DNA from: Betaproteobacteria bacterium
GTDB lineage: Bacteria > Pseudomonadota > Gammaproteobacteria > Burkholderiales > Ga0077523
NCBI GenBank assembly: GCA_016713305.1
Contig: JADJPK010000001.1
Coordinates: forward strand, 1 to 60,962
DNA length: 60,962 bases
Direction: 5' to 3'
The notes beneath the pieces are model-generated. The model ran no database searches and had not been told where the DNA came from. It saw nothing but the letters and a program-made list of their open reading frames with translations. This document shows positions 35,009-43,086 of the stretch, in pieces; within the stretch, counting starts at the first letter, position 1, and each line of letters begins with the position of its first letter. The position numbers were made by a program, and so were the translations under genes.

Positions 35009-35379
35009 TGCTTCCTGAGCCGACCATGATTGGCGTATCGGAAAATGTTCATCCGAAGCTCAAACGGCTCAAGGAGGATGGCCATTTCCGTGAGATGCTC
35101 GACGCATACCGATTCGGAATTGCCTATGCTCTGGCGATGGGAGTTGTGCCCGACGAGGTGTCGTCGCAAACTGTGTTTTCGGTGGCAAGTGTTGATCCCG
35201 ACCAAACTATAAAGCATGCCATCCAAGCGATCTTGGGCGATCAAGTGCAGTGCCCAGTGTACCGTATGGCCGAGCGCCTGGCGAACTGGGGCGTACAAGA
35301 GATCTATGAAGAGGCGGCCAAAGGGAGCATCGACATGGTGTCCATTTTGGATAAGATGAAGGCCAAGAGCGAAACATGA
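35008..35379 (+). CDS. Small coupled protein (123 aa), DndE-like by position only
   Basis: MLPEPTMIGVSENVHPKLKR LKEDGHFREML... with AYRFGIAYALAMGVVP and AILGDQVQCPVYRMAERLAN WGVQEIYEEA. In dnd operons a DndE of similar size follows dndD with overlapping codons, and the N-terminal HPKLKRLKEDG is loosely like DndE, but the rest is not convincing. It is joined to the ATPase by TAATG and to the next gene by a 4-nt ATGA overlap. Probably a DNA-binding subunit of the complex. Confidence 0.6.
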   Translation: MLPEPTMIGVSENVHPKLKRLKEDGHFREMLDAYRFGIAYALAMGVVPDEVSSQTVFSVASVDPDQTIKHAIQAILGDQVQCPVYRMAERLANWGVQEIYEEAAKGSIDMVSILDKMKAKSET

Positions 35380-37889
35380 GTCTGCCGCTGCGTGCCTATT
35401 TAGCATTGAAATTTGGTGCTGGCGACTGGTCTGTGCAGGTCGCGCGGGACTTTGAAAGCGTCTTGGCCGCCTGGCGCAATCGCGGTGACGACGCGGTGAC
35501 TGGCGTCCTGCATATTGGATTTGATCGCCCGGCCTCATCGGCTTTTGAGGACGTATCGGCCAACTTCCCTGGTCGCGTGTTGCTGACCAGCGCCGCAAAG
35601 TATGGTTTGCCTCATGGCTACGAAGCAACCGATGCAGTGATTGGCGTCGTGGAGGGAATCCCGGTTCATCTCGGCACCGTGGGTTGGGGCTATTTGTTGG
35701 ATGAAAGCACCATTGCATCGGTTGAGAACGCTCGGCGATCGGTTGATGCGCGGGCCGCGAGCGGCTGGGTAATCCGGTATTTCGAACAGTTTCCCGGCCG
35801 ACGCAACGCCCTGGTCGACGCGCAGATCTTCGACGACGACAGCTATCTCGCGAATGAGAGCGCACTCCCACATACGGAACGTGTCGCTGCCGCAAGATTC
35901 AGATTCGACGAGATCGTGGGCAATGATGTTAACGATCCCACCGCGATCGCACGAGCCGCGCCTCCTTGGCTGCTTGATCGCGGATTTGGCACGATGGACC
36001 TTTCCGTGCGTCTCGGGAATGTATTTGCCGATCGAGGCATCGTAAGGGTGTCCGATCTGGCGAAACTCCGGGAGTTTGATTTGTACCGTTTTCGGAACCT
36101 CGGGACAAAGTCAATTCGCCTTCTGCGGGGCATTCTCATGGACGCCTTCGATGAGGGCCCCCGGTACATTGACGAGAAGTTGGAGGAAGCCGAGTCCGGC
36201 ACCTTGATTACGGAGCTGCATAAGACGCTCGCCAAGTTTTCACCGCGAGAACGTGATGTGTTGGGGAGTCGAATGGGTCTCGACGGAGAGCCTATGACGC
36301 TGCAGGAGGTGGCTGAGTATTACGACTTGACGCGCGAGAGAATTCGACAAATTGAAAGCAAGGCGGTTAAGGCACTCATTCGCGATGCATACTGGGATGA
36401 TTTGCTATCGTCGAAGCTTGAGGTCCTGCTGCATGGAAGAGATTATCCTTTGCCCGTACTTGGGGTCGAGGCGGCAGACAGGTGGTTTTCTGGGCTTACC
36501 CAGGCAAGCAGTGCGTTGAGTTACATCCTGAAGAACATATGCGGCAACCGCGTGAATGTACTCACGCTCGATGGCGTCGAGTACTTCGCATTCCTGAAGC
36601 GCGATGAGTGGGACAAGGCCATCAACGAGGCGGATCGACTGCTTGGGGCATCTGGCGGAAACGGATGGTCTGAGGAGCGCTGTCAGACAATGGTCGGCTT
36701 GCTTTTGAACGAGCGCGCAGCCGAATTTAGGAAGCTGCTATGGGACAAAGTGCGGCCCCATTGTCATTTTGCGGAAACGTCACCGGGAATGCGGACTCTG
36801 ATTGGCTACGGCCGCGGAATTGAACATTCAGTCGAAGCGGTGCTGACTGAATCTGCGGTTCCGCTTCATTTTCAGGAGATCGCGGTACTGGTGTCGGCGC
36901 GGCTTGGGCGGCCGGTGGACGCGCGTCGCGCTCACAGTGCGGCCGCTAGCATCGCCGTGCTTCTTGACCGCGGCACCTACGGCCTGGAGCATCATGTGGG
37001 CGTGAATGTGGACAAAGGTGCGCGCATCAGGGCAGCAGCGGAGGAGATTGTCGCCATGGGCTCGTCTAAGAGGCAGTGGCATAGTTCTGAAATCGTCAAT
37101 GCGCTTGTCGATTGCGGCGCACTGGAAGATGTTTCACTGACGAATTACCAGCTCGACTATTTGCTCAGGCAATCAGAGTTCCTACGGCCTCTCGGGCGAA
37201 TGACGTGGGTGGATGCGGCTGAGGCGGTGGACGACGTTGGTGATAGGGTCAGCATTCGTGAAGCTGTGGTGGCGGCATTGGTTGAAGCGCGCAAGCCACT
37301 TACGGCATTGGAAATTCGGCAACAATTGGTGACGTTGCGAGGTACCGCCGAGGGTCTGCAGATTCTTTCGCTCGACCCCGTGATCAAGATCGATGAAAGG
37401 CTATGGGGTCTTAACGATCGGGACATTCCACTTAAGCGCGAGGATCAGCCCAGGCTGGTGGAGCACATTGTTGGATACCTGGAGCAGACTCAGTTAGGTC
37501 TGCATATTTCTGAGACTGACAAGTTGCAATGCGACTACCCAGCCTCGGGGATGAATCCGCATGTTCTGTTCTCTTTGGCCGCGCAGGACCAACGCATGAG
37601 GATTAGCGGCAGCAGATTCCTTTATCTCGAAGAATGGTGTGAGCCACGGCGCGTTGGAATCAGTGCGGCTGTGCGAAACGTGTTGGGGGACCCGGACGGA
37701 GGTCGGGACATGGATTCAGTTGTCGCTAGAGTGGAGCTGCAAACCGGTTTGACAGGCTTGAGGGCAAAAGTCGTTGCGGCCCTATATGCATCCGGCGCCA
37801 GGTACAGTGCGCCCACAAACTCATGGATTGTGGGGGGTGCTGCTGAAGATAGAGATTCAGATGATGCAGACTTAGATTGTGTTGACTAG
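35376..37889 (+). CDS. Large protein with RNAP alpha-CTD-like and sigma-70 region 4 domains plus winged-helix repeats
   Basis: 837 residues. Residues 1-195 are unassigned (HIGFDRPASSAFEDVSANFP). Residues about 207-254 resemble the RNA polymerase alpha C-terminal domain: GIVRVSDLAKLREFDLYRF RNLGTKSIRLLRGIL. Residues about 287-336 are a sigma-70 region 4 HTH: FSPRERDVLGSRMGLDGEPM, TLQEVAEYYDLTRERIRQIE. The C-terminal half has two or three winged-helix-like units (PLHFQEIAVLVSARLGRPVD ..., WHSSEIVNALVDCGALEDVS, KPLTALEIRQQLVTLRG) reminiscent of HARE-HTH modules linked to modified-DNA recognition. The core promoter-melting sigma regions 2-3 are absent, so it is not a working sigma factor. Last gene of the operon. 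It may be the target-recognition subunit. Confidence 0.75.
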   Translation: MSLPLRAYLALKFGAGDWSVQVARDFESVLAAWRNRGDDAVTGVLHIGFDRPASSAFEDVSANFPGRVLLTSAAKYGLPHGYEATDAVIGVVEGIPVHLGTVGWGYLLDESTIASVENARRSVDARAASGWVIRYFEQFPGRRNALVDAQIFDDDSYLANESALPHTERVAAARFRFDEIVGNDVNDPTAIARAAPPWLLDRGFGTMDLSVRLGNVFADRGIVRVSDLAKLREFDLYRFRNLGTKSIRLLRGILMDAFDEGPRYIDEKLEEAESGTLITELHKTLAKFSPRERDVLGSRMGLDGEPMTLQEVAEYYDLTRERIRQIESKAVKALIRDAYWDDLLSSKLEVLLHGRDYPLPVLGVEAADRWFSGLTQASSALSYILKNICGNRVNVLTLDGVEYFAFLKRDEWDKAINEADRLLGASGGNGWSEERCQTMVGLLLNERAAEFRKLLWDKVRPHCHFAETSPGMRTLIGYGRGIEHSVEAVLTESAVPLHFQEIAVLVSARLGRPVDARRAHSAAASIAVLLDRGTYGLEHHVGVNVDKGARIRAAAEEIVAMGSSKRQWHSSEIVNALVDCGALEDVSLTNYQLDYLLRQSEFLRPLGRMTWVDAAEAVDDVGDRVSIREAVVAALVEARKPLTALEIRQQLVTLRGTAEGLQILSLDPVIKIDERLWGLNDRDIPLKREDQPRLVEHIVGYLEQTQLGLHISETDKLQCDYPASGMNPHVLFSLAAQDQRMRISGSRFLYLEEWCEPRRVGISAAVRNVLGDPDGGRDMDSVVARVELQTGLTGLRAKVVAALYASGARYSAPTNSWIVGGAAEDRDSDDADLDCVD

Positions 37890-37907
37890 TGTCCAGAATA
37901 GACGCGC

Positions 37908-38909
37908 TCAACCCATCGTGACGCAACTATCCTGTTTGCCGAAGCGAGCCGCTGAGCCGCGGATGTAGTGAGAATCACGCTCAACGGCAAGCCAGCGCCG
38001 TTTCATTGTCTCGGCAATGCGGCCTGTGGTATTGCTCCCAGCAAATGGGTCAAGTACCAGGTCTTGCGGCTCGGTGAGAAACGCAACGAAAAACTCAACG
38101 AGCTTAGCGGGCATTCGCGCCGGATGAACTGGTAGGCCCGAAGTGCGGCAGTATTCGCGGTATGGGTCGCTGGCGCGCGTGTTCGCAATGGGGAGTAAGC
38201 TGTTCTTTTCGCCAACCAGAGAGTCAAATAGTTCGCGCGTTGTCTCTGCGAATGCAGGGGCGAGGACATTGGGGGGGATCGCACCGCCATGGTCCGCAAG
38301 AAATGAAGTGTGCCCGATTGAATGTTCCGAAGGTCGCAGCCCTGGATTGTAGGTGCCACGCGACAGAAGCTGACGCATGCTGGGGCTGTATTCTGTAAGT
38401 ACGCGCCGATTGTCGGCCTTCGGATATGGTGTAGCGGCAAGCCACCAGACCCGCGTAAATGCGTCCTTTACGCGGCAACGCTTAACATTGACCCATTGCG
38501 CGGGCGACGGTAGTCGGGCTGGGTTAAAACAGATGAACTCCTGGCATAGATGCAACTCGGCGCGGCGCTTGAACTCCAGCAGTGCTTCGATGGCAAGCGT
38601 GGACATGGTTGGCTGATCAGGCTCCCAAGCATTGCCGATTTCAATCACGATAGATCCGTTGTCAGTCAAGTAGTCGCGGAATAGCGGTGCGAACGCAGCT
38701 AGCCAGTCCACATAGGCTTGACCTTGCTGATTGCCGTACTTCTTCTTGCGCGTTAGCGCAAACGGCGGCGAAGTGAATAGCAGCTGTACCTTCCCCTTGT
38801 TACGGGAGAAGGGACTGGATTGGAGCACTTGTTCGCATTCGCCTTGGTACATCTTGCCGTGGCGGGTCGAATACGCGGCAAGCGTCTGTGTCGAGCGGCG
38901 CTGATTCAT
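37908..38909 (-). CDS. Site-specific DNA methyltransferase (N4-cytosine/N6-adenine)
   Basis: 333 residues. The catalytic motif is LLFTSPPFALTRKKKYGNQQ (TSPPF), the target-side region includes DYLTDNGSIVIEIGN, and the SAM-binding motif is LVLDPFAGSNTTGRIAETMK RRWLAVERD. The TSPPY/F-first order fits beta-group enzymes, which include N4-cytosine methyltransferases. It converges on the five-gene operon with 18 nt between stops, and would be the protective partner if that operon cuts unmethylated DNA. Convergent layout lets methylation be expressed independently of, and earlier than, the nuclease. Confidence 0.88.
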   Translation of the reverse strand: MNQRRSTQTLAAYSTRHGKMYQGECEQVLQSSPFSRNKGKVQLLFTSPPFALTRKKKYGNQQGQAYVDWLAAFAPLFRDYLTDNGSIVIEIGNAWEPDQPTMSTLAIEALLEFKRRAELHLCQEFICFNPARLPSPAQWVNVKRCRVKDAFTRVWWLAATPYPKADNRRVLTEYSPSMRQLLSRGTYNPGLRPSEHSIGHTSFLADHGGAIPPNVLAPAFAETTRELFDSLVGEKNSLLPIANTRASDPYREYCRTSGLPVHPARMPAKLVEFFVAFLTEPQDLVLDPFAGSNTTGRIAETMKRRWLAVERDSHYIRGSAARFGKQDSCVTMG

Positions 38910-39118
38910 GTGTGCGGTCCTTGGTCAGAACGGTCTAAAATGCACCAGTGGAATAGTTTGCACTGTTTACCGTAGCTCGAATTGGCGGGGATGTCCAATG
39001 GAAACCGGCGCGATTCTGCTTCCCCACAGTCCGCCTCGCCCCTTGGCGGCCACCCTGGGAAGCCCCTACCCGATCGGCAAGGCGGTACGGTGGTGCGCAG
39101 ATATTCCAGACTCCAAGG

Positions 39119-40201
39119 TCACGTGTCGCCGTGTCGGCGCCCGGGCCATGCGCCAGCGAATCCGGTCCGGAGAAATTCCTCGAACACGCTCGTGTCTGCT
39201 CCGAGTTCTCGGCATTGCGGCAGCATGTGGTCTGAAAGCACCTGTGTGAATTGACTCGCCAAATCATCGATTGCGGCAGAGGCATCATCTTCATTGATGT
39301 CCTGTGCGAATGCCGAGGAAAGACCAAGCACCAGTGACATGGCCATGTACATGGCCCACAACGCAGTCATGTAGACGACGAATTGTACCCTTGTGCCTCC
39401 CATGAAGATTATCAACTTGGGGACCGGACTAGCGTCAGCATCGGCAACGCGGCCGGACCTCAATTGAAAACTCAGAAAGGATGCGTGAGTGCCAACCGCA
39501 GACAAGTGGGCATACATCGGGTCGTGTTTGTCGCGGCCCAGACGCTTCCTGACCATGGCTGGTCGCAGCTCCTTCCAGCATTGCTGCTCCGTGCCGGTGG
39601 CCCAAAGCTCTGCCAGCGACGGATCTAGTAAAAAGACCTCGGCCTTTTCCAAAGTCTCATGGGCGGTGCGCAAGATATTCGAAGCTTGATTGCAGTATTT
39701 GTGTCGGATCAAATGGGTCGCTGCAAGGAGATCGTCGACGACACTTGTGTATGCCGCAATCAACGCGGCATCCTGGTATCCACTTCTCGTCGTAGAAGAT
39801 GCATCGTGGATGATGTTGGCAGCTTGCTGCAGTGCGTCTACAATGAACTGTTCCGCGGCTGATATTGCCTCGGGTGGCGATTGAGGAAGCGCGGCGAGCG
39901 CTGCGAGGTGCAACTGCGGGTTGACTTGGTCACCGTTGGCAGCCGCGTACGAGCGGAGCAACTTTCGCTTTTCTGGTGATTCCGGCAGTGCTTCGATTGC
40001 CGCCTTTGCTTCCGCTGCCATGACTTCCAGTCGGGTCTCAACAAACACCTGTGCGTCCACATCAAGATCGTTGAAGTGTTCAACCGCATATTTGAATACA
40101 TCATGAATGGCCGCCATGATGGCCGTGTCGTTAGCGGTGTCCACAACAGAAAGCTCGTTCTTGATACGCTGCCGGAGATCCGCAATGGTAATTGGGGCCA
40201 A
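39119..40201 (-). CDS. Hypothetical protein with C-terminal hydrophobic helix
   Basis: About 360 residues if read from TTG 40201, which has GAGG eight nt upstream (frame: LAPITIADLRQRIKNELSVV). An ATG at 40300 would add 33 Pro/Arg-rich residues that look non-coding. Features: AAEQFIVDALQQAANIIHDA, AYTSVVDDLLAATHLIRHKY, ILRTAHETLEKAEVFL, a hydrophobic FVVYMTALWAMYMAMSLVLG near residue 300, and an acidic tail. The central helices look like DUF5677/AbiV-type proteins, but this is weak. Minus strand, next to the methyltransferase. Confidence 0.55.
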   Translation of the reverse strand: MAPITIADLRQRIKNELSVVDTANDTAIMAAIHDVFKYAVEHFNDLDVDAQVFVETRLEVMAAEAKAAIEALPESPEKRKLLRSYAAANGDQVNPQLHLAALAALPQSPPEAISAAEQFIVDALQQAANIIHDASSTTRSGYQDAALIAAYTSVVDDLLAATHLIRHKYCNQASNILRTAHETLEKAEVFLLDPSLAELWATGTEQQCWKELRPAMVRKRLGRDKHDPMYAHLSAVGTHASFLSFQLRSGRVADADASPVPKLIIFMGGTRVQFVVYMTALWAMYMAMSLVLGLSSAFAQDINEDDASAAIDDLASQFTQVLSDHMLPQCRELGADTSVFEEFLRTGFAGAWPGRRHGDT

Positions 40202-40399
40202 TGGGTGAACCTCGTGGGATGGGGTTTGGGGACGCGGTGGATAGGCCGCCAGCCGATCGCTCTCTCGCGCATCATGGCGCGCCGGTCCGTTGAGCGGCAT
40301 CCTGGGCCACGCGGCAGTGGTTGTGAATCCAGGATGACATTTCTCCCATTGTCCGGTGGGGGCGTTCTCGCGTGCCGATTCTATACCACACGATGAGTG

Positions 40400-40560
40400 T
40401 CCCTCTCAATAGCTCCATCCGGCAACGGGCGGGTGGATCAGCAAAGGGCGCGCCCGGGACGGGTGTGGCGGAAGGATGAACGTCGGACGGTTTGGCCGAA
40501 TGCGGCCGACTGGCCGCCGGGGCGAAACGGCCTACCCGGCCACCGCGGCGGTGCCGTTCA
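40400..40560 (+). repeat. Accessory-boundary repeat, copy A
   Basis: Shares with copies B (41620-41790) and C (44232-44400) the order GTGTCCCTCTCAAT...TCCGGCAA...GGGACGG...TGTGGCGGAAGGATGA... GGCCTACCCGGCCACCGC. It lies in the 466-nt gap before the TPR gene. No gene is seen in this gap. Confidence 0.5.
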
Positions 40561-40680
40561 GTGGGACCATTGGCGCACGGACAAGGCGGTCCAGCTCCCG
40601 CCCAACGCCCCGCCCCACAGCGCGCACGGGGGCCCCACGAGGCATGTGAATGGAGTGCCGCTCGGGTACGAGGAAGATTG

Positions 40681-40745
40681 TTGCGAGCGGCCGGGTATGC
40701 TATGCTCGGCTTACGGTATCCGCAGCGGGCGCAAAGCCGGCGGAG
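40681..40745 (+). promoter_or_regulatory. TATGCTCGG promoter and structured leader, copy L1
   Basis: TATGCT at 40701-40706 is followed by ACGGTATCCGCAGCGGGC and GCAAAGCCGGCGGAG. The same layout occurs upstream of the secreted genes at 49825, 57073 and (partly) 56784 and 58795. The leader can form CCG/CGG and GCC/GGC stems. Confidence 0.5.
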
Positions 40746-40766
40746 TTCTTGGAAGGCACGTGAATA

Positions 40767-41594
40767 ATGTCCTGGAAATTTCTCTCATGGCGCGTCGAAG
40801 GTTATTGGTTTTTCGGTTGCGTCCTGATTGCGTTGGCCGTTGCCGCGGTAATGGTCTTCCGTCAAGACAAGTACGGGCGGATGTCGTTGCCGGGAATGCG
40901 AATCACCCTCGCGTATTATCGCACCAGAAGACGGACAAGAGAACTTCGATATAGGATCGAGGCATTCTGTCTTCAGCATCTGCGCGTTGGGCGGAACGGC
41001 GACTCTGGAAGCTATCTAATGCTCGGCAACAGTCAGGCCGGATATTCTGCGCGACAGGCAATTACGTCCTATTCGCGCGCTTTGAGTCTCGATCCGATGA
41101 ACTCACATGCATATCATCTCCGAGGCGACCAGTGGCGCGCTCTCGGCGAGTTAGAAAAATCTGAAGCCGATCTCCGGCGCGCGTCAGAACTCGACCCAGA
41201 TTCCGCTAAGACAATTCGCTGCTTGGGGCAAACGCTGGATTTGCAGGGACGGCGGGACGCCGCACGGGAACAGTTCACACGCGCAATGGAAATGAATCCC
41301 AATCTCGTGGATGCTTACCTTCGGAGAGCGGACATTTTCGCATGTAGTTATGGCGAAGACTCGTGGCAGGCCGCTGCTGCTGACTATCTCAAAGCTGTGG
41401 AGCTAGATCACAGATGTGCAAGAGCATATCGTGGTTTGTTCCTATTGGGCATAAAGGGTAGAAACCGTGACATGGCAGATAAGTACTTCAAGCTGGCGCG
41501 GAAATATGGGCAGACTTTTTATGATGACGAAATATGGAGATACGAGAACGCGCAATGGGGGTACACGGTCGTCATGTGCAATGACAGCCATTGA
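40767..41594 (+). CDS. Membrane-anchored TPR protein
   Basis: 275 residues. Residues about 12-32 (GYWFFGCVLIALAVAAVMVF) form one membrane helix, followed by a basic stretch (YYRTRRRTRELRYR). Residues 80-250 are TPR units: AITSYSRALSLDPMNSHAYH, LEKSEADLRRASELDPDSAK, AREQFTRAMEMNPNLVDAYL, AAADYLKAVELDHRCARAYR. It has no enzymatic motif. It has its own promoter/leader (L1) of host type and lies between repeats A and B, so it may be a separately acquired cassette. Confidence 0.75.
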   Translation: MSWKFLSWRVEGYWFFGCVLIALAVAAVMVFRQDKYGRMSLPGMRITLAYYRTRRRTRELRYRIEAFCLQHLRVGRNGDSGSYLMLGNSQAGYSARQAITSYSRALSLDPMNSHAYHLRGDQWRALGELEKSEADLRRASELDPDSAKTIRCLGQTLDLQGRRDAAREQFTRAMEMNPNLVDAYLRRADIFACSYGEDSWQAAAADYLKAVELDHRCARAYRGLFLLGIKGRNRDMADKYFKLARKYGQTFYDDEIWRYENAQWGYTVVMCNDSH

Positions 41595-41619
41595 TTCCGT
41601 TCGGCAAACGATCGCATCT

Positions 41620-41790
41620 GTGCCTCCCAACAAGCCAAGCCAGCAAAGGAATGCCTCGACCTGCGGGGGGTGTGCGTCTTGGAGGGATGTGGCGGAAGAT
41701 GAGTGTGGAGTGGTTACGGCGTCGGCATAGCGGCAGGACAGTCGGGGGCCGGTAAGTCGCTTACCCGACCGCCGCCGCGAGGCCGTCGTG
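41620..41790 (+). repeat. Accessory-boundary repeat, copy B
   Basis: Contains TGTGGCGGAAGATGAGTGTG (from 41688) and TTACCCGACCGCC (41761), shared with copy C and partly A. The IS3-family insertion enters directly at its right edge. Confidence 0.5.
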
Positions 41791-41863
41791 TTGGCGTAAG
41801 CTTCCCCAAAATTCAGACAGTTGAGAAGTAGAGCTTTCTGGCATAATCAACCAGGAGGTTCTG

Positions 41864-42130
41864 ATGAAAAAGTCCGATTTCACTGAGACCCAGATCATCG
41901 GGATTTTGGGTGAGGCCGATGCTGGGCTAAAGGTCCAGGACATCTGCCGGAAGCACGGGATTAGCCCCGCGACCTTCCATCGCTGGAAATCCAAGTACGG
42001 GGGCATGGATGCTTCTGATCTGAGGCGAGTCAAGGAGCTCGAGGCCGAGAACGCCAAGCTCAAGCGGATGTACGCCGATCTGAGCCTGGAGAACGATGGC
42101 CTGAAGAACTTGATCTCAAAAAAACTCTGA
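41864..42130 (+). CDS. IS3-family transposase OrfA
   Basis: 88 residues. The HTH region KSDFTETQIIGILGEADAGL...GISPATFHRWKSKYGG binds the terminal repeats, followed by a leucine-zipper-like coil (LEAENAKLKRMYADLSLEND). It ends in a run of A residues (about 42117-42124, TCAAAAAAACTC), the slippery site at which a -1 shift joins it to OrfB. Confidence 0.92.
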   Translation: MKKSDFTETQIIGILGEADAGLKVQDICRKHGISPATFHRWKSKYGGMDASDLRRVKELEAENAKLKRMYADLSLENDGLKNLISKKL

Positions 42131-42153
42131 GGCCACCGGAGCAAAGAGAAGCC

Positions 42154-42981
42154 GTGAGGTATCTGGTGGCCGAGCAGAAATTTTCCGTGAGCCGTGCCTG
42201 CGCCGCGATCGGGCTGTCGCGTTCGGCCTGGTACAAGGCGCCGCAGGATCGATTGGTGCGCGACGCCGAGGTCATTGATGCGTTGCAGGACCTGGCAGAG
42301 AGGCACCCGCGCCGCGGCTTCTGGAAGTACCGGGACCGCCTGCGGCTGGATGGTCGGCCCTGGAATCACAAGCGGATCTACCGTGTGTACTGTGAGTTGG
42401 GCTTGAATCACCGACGGCGGACGAAGAAGCGGCTGGGCGACCGGCCGCGTCAGCCCTTGGTTGTTCCAGCAGAGCCGAGCCGAATCTGGGCACTCGACTT
42501 CATGCACGACACGTTGTACTGCGGGCGCTGCTTCCGAACGATGAATGTGCTGGACGAAGGTGTGCGCGAGTGCTTGGGGATCGAGATCGACACATCGCTT
42601 CCAGGCGACAGAGTCGTGCGGACCCTGGACGAAATCAAAAGCTGGCGCGGCGTGCCGGATGCCATCCGATGCGACAACGGGCCAGAACTGCTGAGTCAGC
42701 CGTTTGTGAACTGGTGCGAGCAGAACGGCGTTGAGATCCTGTACATCCAGCCCGGGAAGCCGAACCAGAACGCATACATCGAAAGGTTCCACAAGACGTT
42801 CCGTGACGAACTGCTCAGCGCATACCTGTTCGACGACCTTGACCAGGTGCGGGATCTGGCCTGGAACTGGATGCTCGACTACAACGAGGAGCGACCGCAC
42901 GACAGCCTTGGCAAGGTACCGCCGTCGGTCTTCAGGGAGAGATGGGAAGCCGAAAACTCTAACTTCGAACTGTCCACTTGA
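42154..42981 (+). CDS. IS3-family transposase OrfB (DDE integrase core)
   Basis: 275 residues in the -1 frame relative to OrfA. The DDE core has IWALDFMHDTL (first Asp), AIRCDNGPELLS (second Asp) and QNAYIERFHKTFRDELL (Glu). The N-terminal HTH_21-like region HPRRGFWKYRDRLRLDGRPW is present. The active protein is probably the OrfAB fusion. Confidence 0.93.
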   Translation: MRYLVAEQKFSVSRACAAIGLSRSAWYKAPQDRLVRDAEVIDALQDLAERHPRRGFWKYRDRLRLDGRPWNHKRIYRVYCELGLNHRRRTKKRLGDRPRQPLVVPAEPSRIWALDFMHDTLYCGRCFRTMNVLDEGVRECLGIEIDTSLPGDRVVRTLDEIKSWRGVPDAIRCDNGPELLSQPFVNWCEQNGVEILYIQPGKPNQNAYIERFHKTFRDELLSAYLFDDLDQVRDLAWNWMLDYNEERPHDSLGKVPPSVFRERWEAENSNFELST

Positions 42982-43086
42982 CGGGGAAGCTTACGCGTTG
43001 GCACGGCGCAAACCTGCAAAACAAAGCCTGAGGGCGCTGCATGGCTCGGACGTGAAGGACCGATATCAGTGCGGCGGTAACAACAA

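Larger units (their letters stand above)
41794..42996 (+). mobile_element. IS3-family insertion sequence
   Basis: 1203 bp with perfect 14-bp terminal inverted repeats GCGTAAGCTTCCCC (41794-41807 and 42983-42996) and a shared inner GACAGTT. It is flanked by a 4-bp direct repeat GTTG (41790-41793, 42997-43000), the expected target duplication. It carries orfA and orfB with an A-run for programmed frameshifting. Apparently intact. Confidence 0.9.

Noticed and set aside
33023..35379. Complete DNA phosphorothioation (dnd) system
   Set aside because: Only a DndD-like ATPase and a positional DndE candidate are present; DndB, DndC and a cysteine desulfurase are missing.
38143..38398. Small plus-strand frames inside the methyltransferase gene
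   Set aside because: Antisense to conserved methyltransferase motifs and lacking start signals.
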